From Endotrypanum monterogeii (Eukaryota > Euglenozoa > Kinetoplastea > Trypanosomatida > Trypanosomatidae), in assembly GCA_000333855.2 (NCBI GenBank), contig KV784176.1, positions 170,817 to 190,679 on the forward strand: a stretch of 19,863 nt of DNA, given 5' to 3'. The notes under the pieces were generated by a model. The model worked only from the letters and a program-made list of their open reading frames with translations, was not told where the DNA came from and ran no database searches. The translations under genes were made by a program, and so were the position numbers. Of this stretch, positions 19,584 through 19,863 are shown in pieces; position 1 is the first letter of the stretch; each line of letters opens with the position of its first letter.

Positions 19584-19745
19584 AAAACAACAACAAAAGG
19601 GAAAACAAGAACTTGACGGGGTGGTATGTGGATTATGAATGTGAAGCAGGAAAAGGTTGATCAACGAAGATCTGTGAAGATACTCAGAGAGTCTCTATTT
19701 TTTTTTTTTTTTCAATCCTCTTCTTGCCACTGTTCCTTAGTCTTT
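19584..19745. other. 3' flank of the zinc-binding protein gene
   Basis: This short downstream stretch has an A-rich start and a T-run at about 19698-19712. It probably belongs to the 3' UTR. No gene is seen. Confidence 0.5.
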
Positions 19746-19782
19746 CCCCTCCCTTTTGGGGGTCCACTGTTGTGTTTGTATG

Positions 19783-19827
<45 letters not shown>

Positions 19828-19863
19828 ATACAAACACAACAGTGGACCCCCAAAAGGGAGGGG
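19746..19863. repeat. Palindrome with 39-bp arms around a TA tract
   Basis: Positions 19746-19784 are the exact reverse complement of 19825-19863. Between them lies a self-complementary TA tract (19786-19823), so the whole 118 bases pair except one opposed pair (C at 19785, A at 19824). The arms are unique, non-repetitive sequence containing TCCACTGTTGTG. The right arm reaches the last base of the window, so the palindrome may be longer. It may be a genuine cruciform-forming element or a fold-back assembly artefact at a sequence end. Confidence 0.9.

Overview
The window looks like nuclear DNA of a trypanosomatid flagellate, most likely Leishmania or a close relative. Four signs support this. 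All convincing genes lie on one strand and have no introns. Each is preceded by a polypyrimidine tract and an AG that could serve as a spliced-leader trans-splicing acceptor. The spaces between genes are long and full of T-runs, (TA)n, (CA)n and (GT)n. The largest gene is a clear folate/biopterin transporter of the Leishmania FT/BT1 type. The genus is an inference; no rRNA, tRNA or kinetoplast marker is present.

Layout: 1-1622 is a simple-repeat-rich intergenic/UTR stretch. 1623-3728 is a 701-residue folate/biopterin transporter. 3729-11732 is about 8 kb with no convincing intact gene; it holds microsatellites, a short perfect hairpin (6389-6431), one arm of a 503-bp inverted repeat (7569-8071) and a possible decayed gene (9076-9558). 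11733-12173 and 13579-14178 encode two diverged paralogues: small, apparently membrane-anchored proteins with the same C-terminal C3HC4 RING domain. 15057-15559 is the second arm of the inverted repeat, 499/503 identical to the first in opposite orientation with no indels, so both RING genes sit inside a 6,985-bp spacer between the arms. 15560-19331 is mostly empty, with one uncertain ORF at 17146-17577. 19332-19583 encodes an 83-residue C2H2 zinc-binding protein of the At2g23090-like/4F5 type. The window ends in a palindrome (19746-19863) of 39-bp perfect arms around a TA tract.

The genes fit one polycistronic unit read left to right. No shared pathway is evident: the transporter imports pteridines or folate, the RING proteins are probably E3 ubiquitin ligases on a membrane, and the small zinc protein has no settled role. 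The most notable features are the near-identical inverted repeat enclosing the RING pair, the RING pair itself, and the terminal palindrome. I do not recognise a complete new biological system here.
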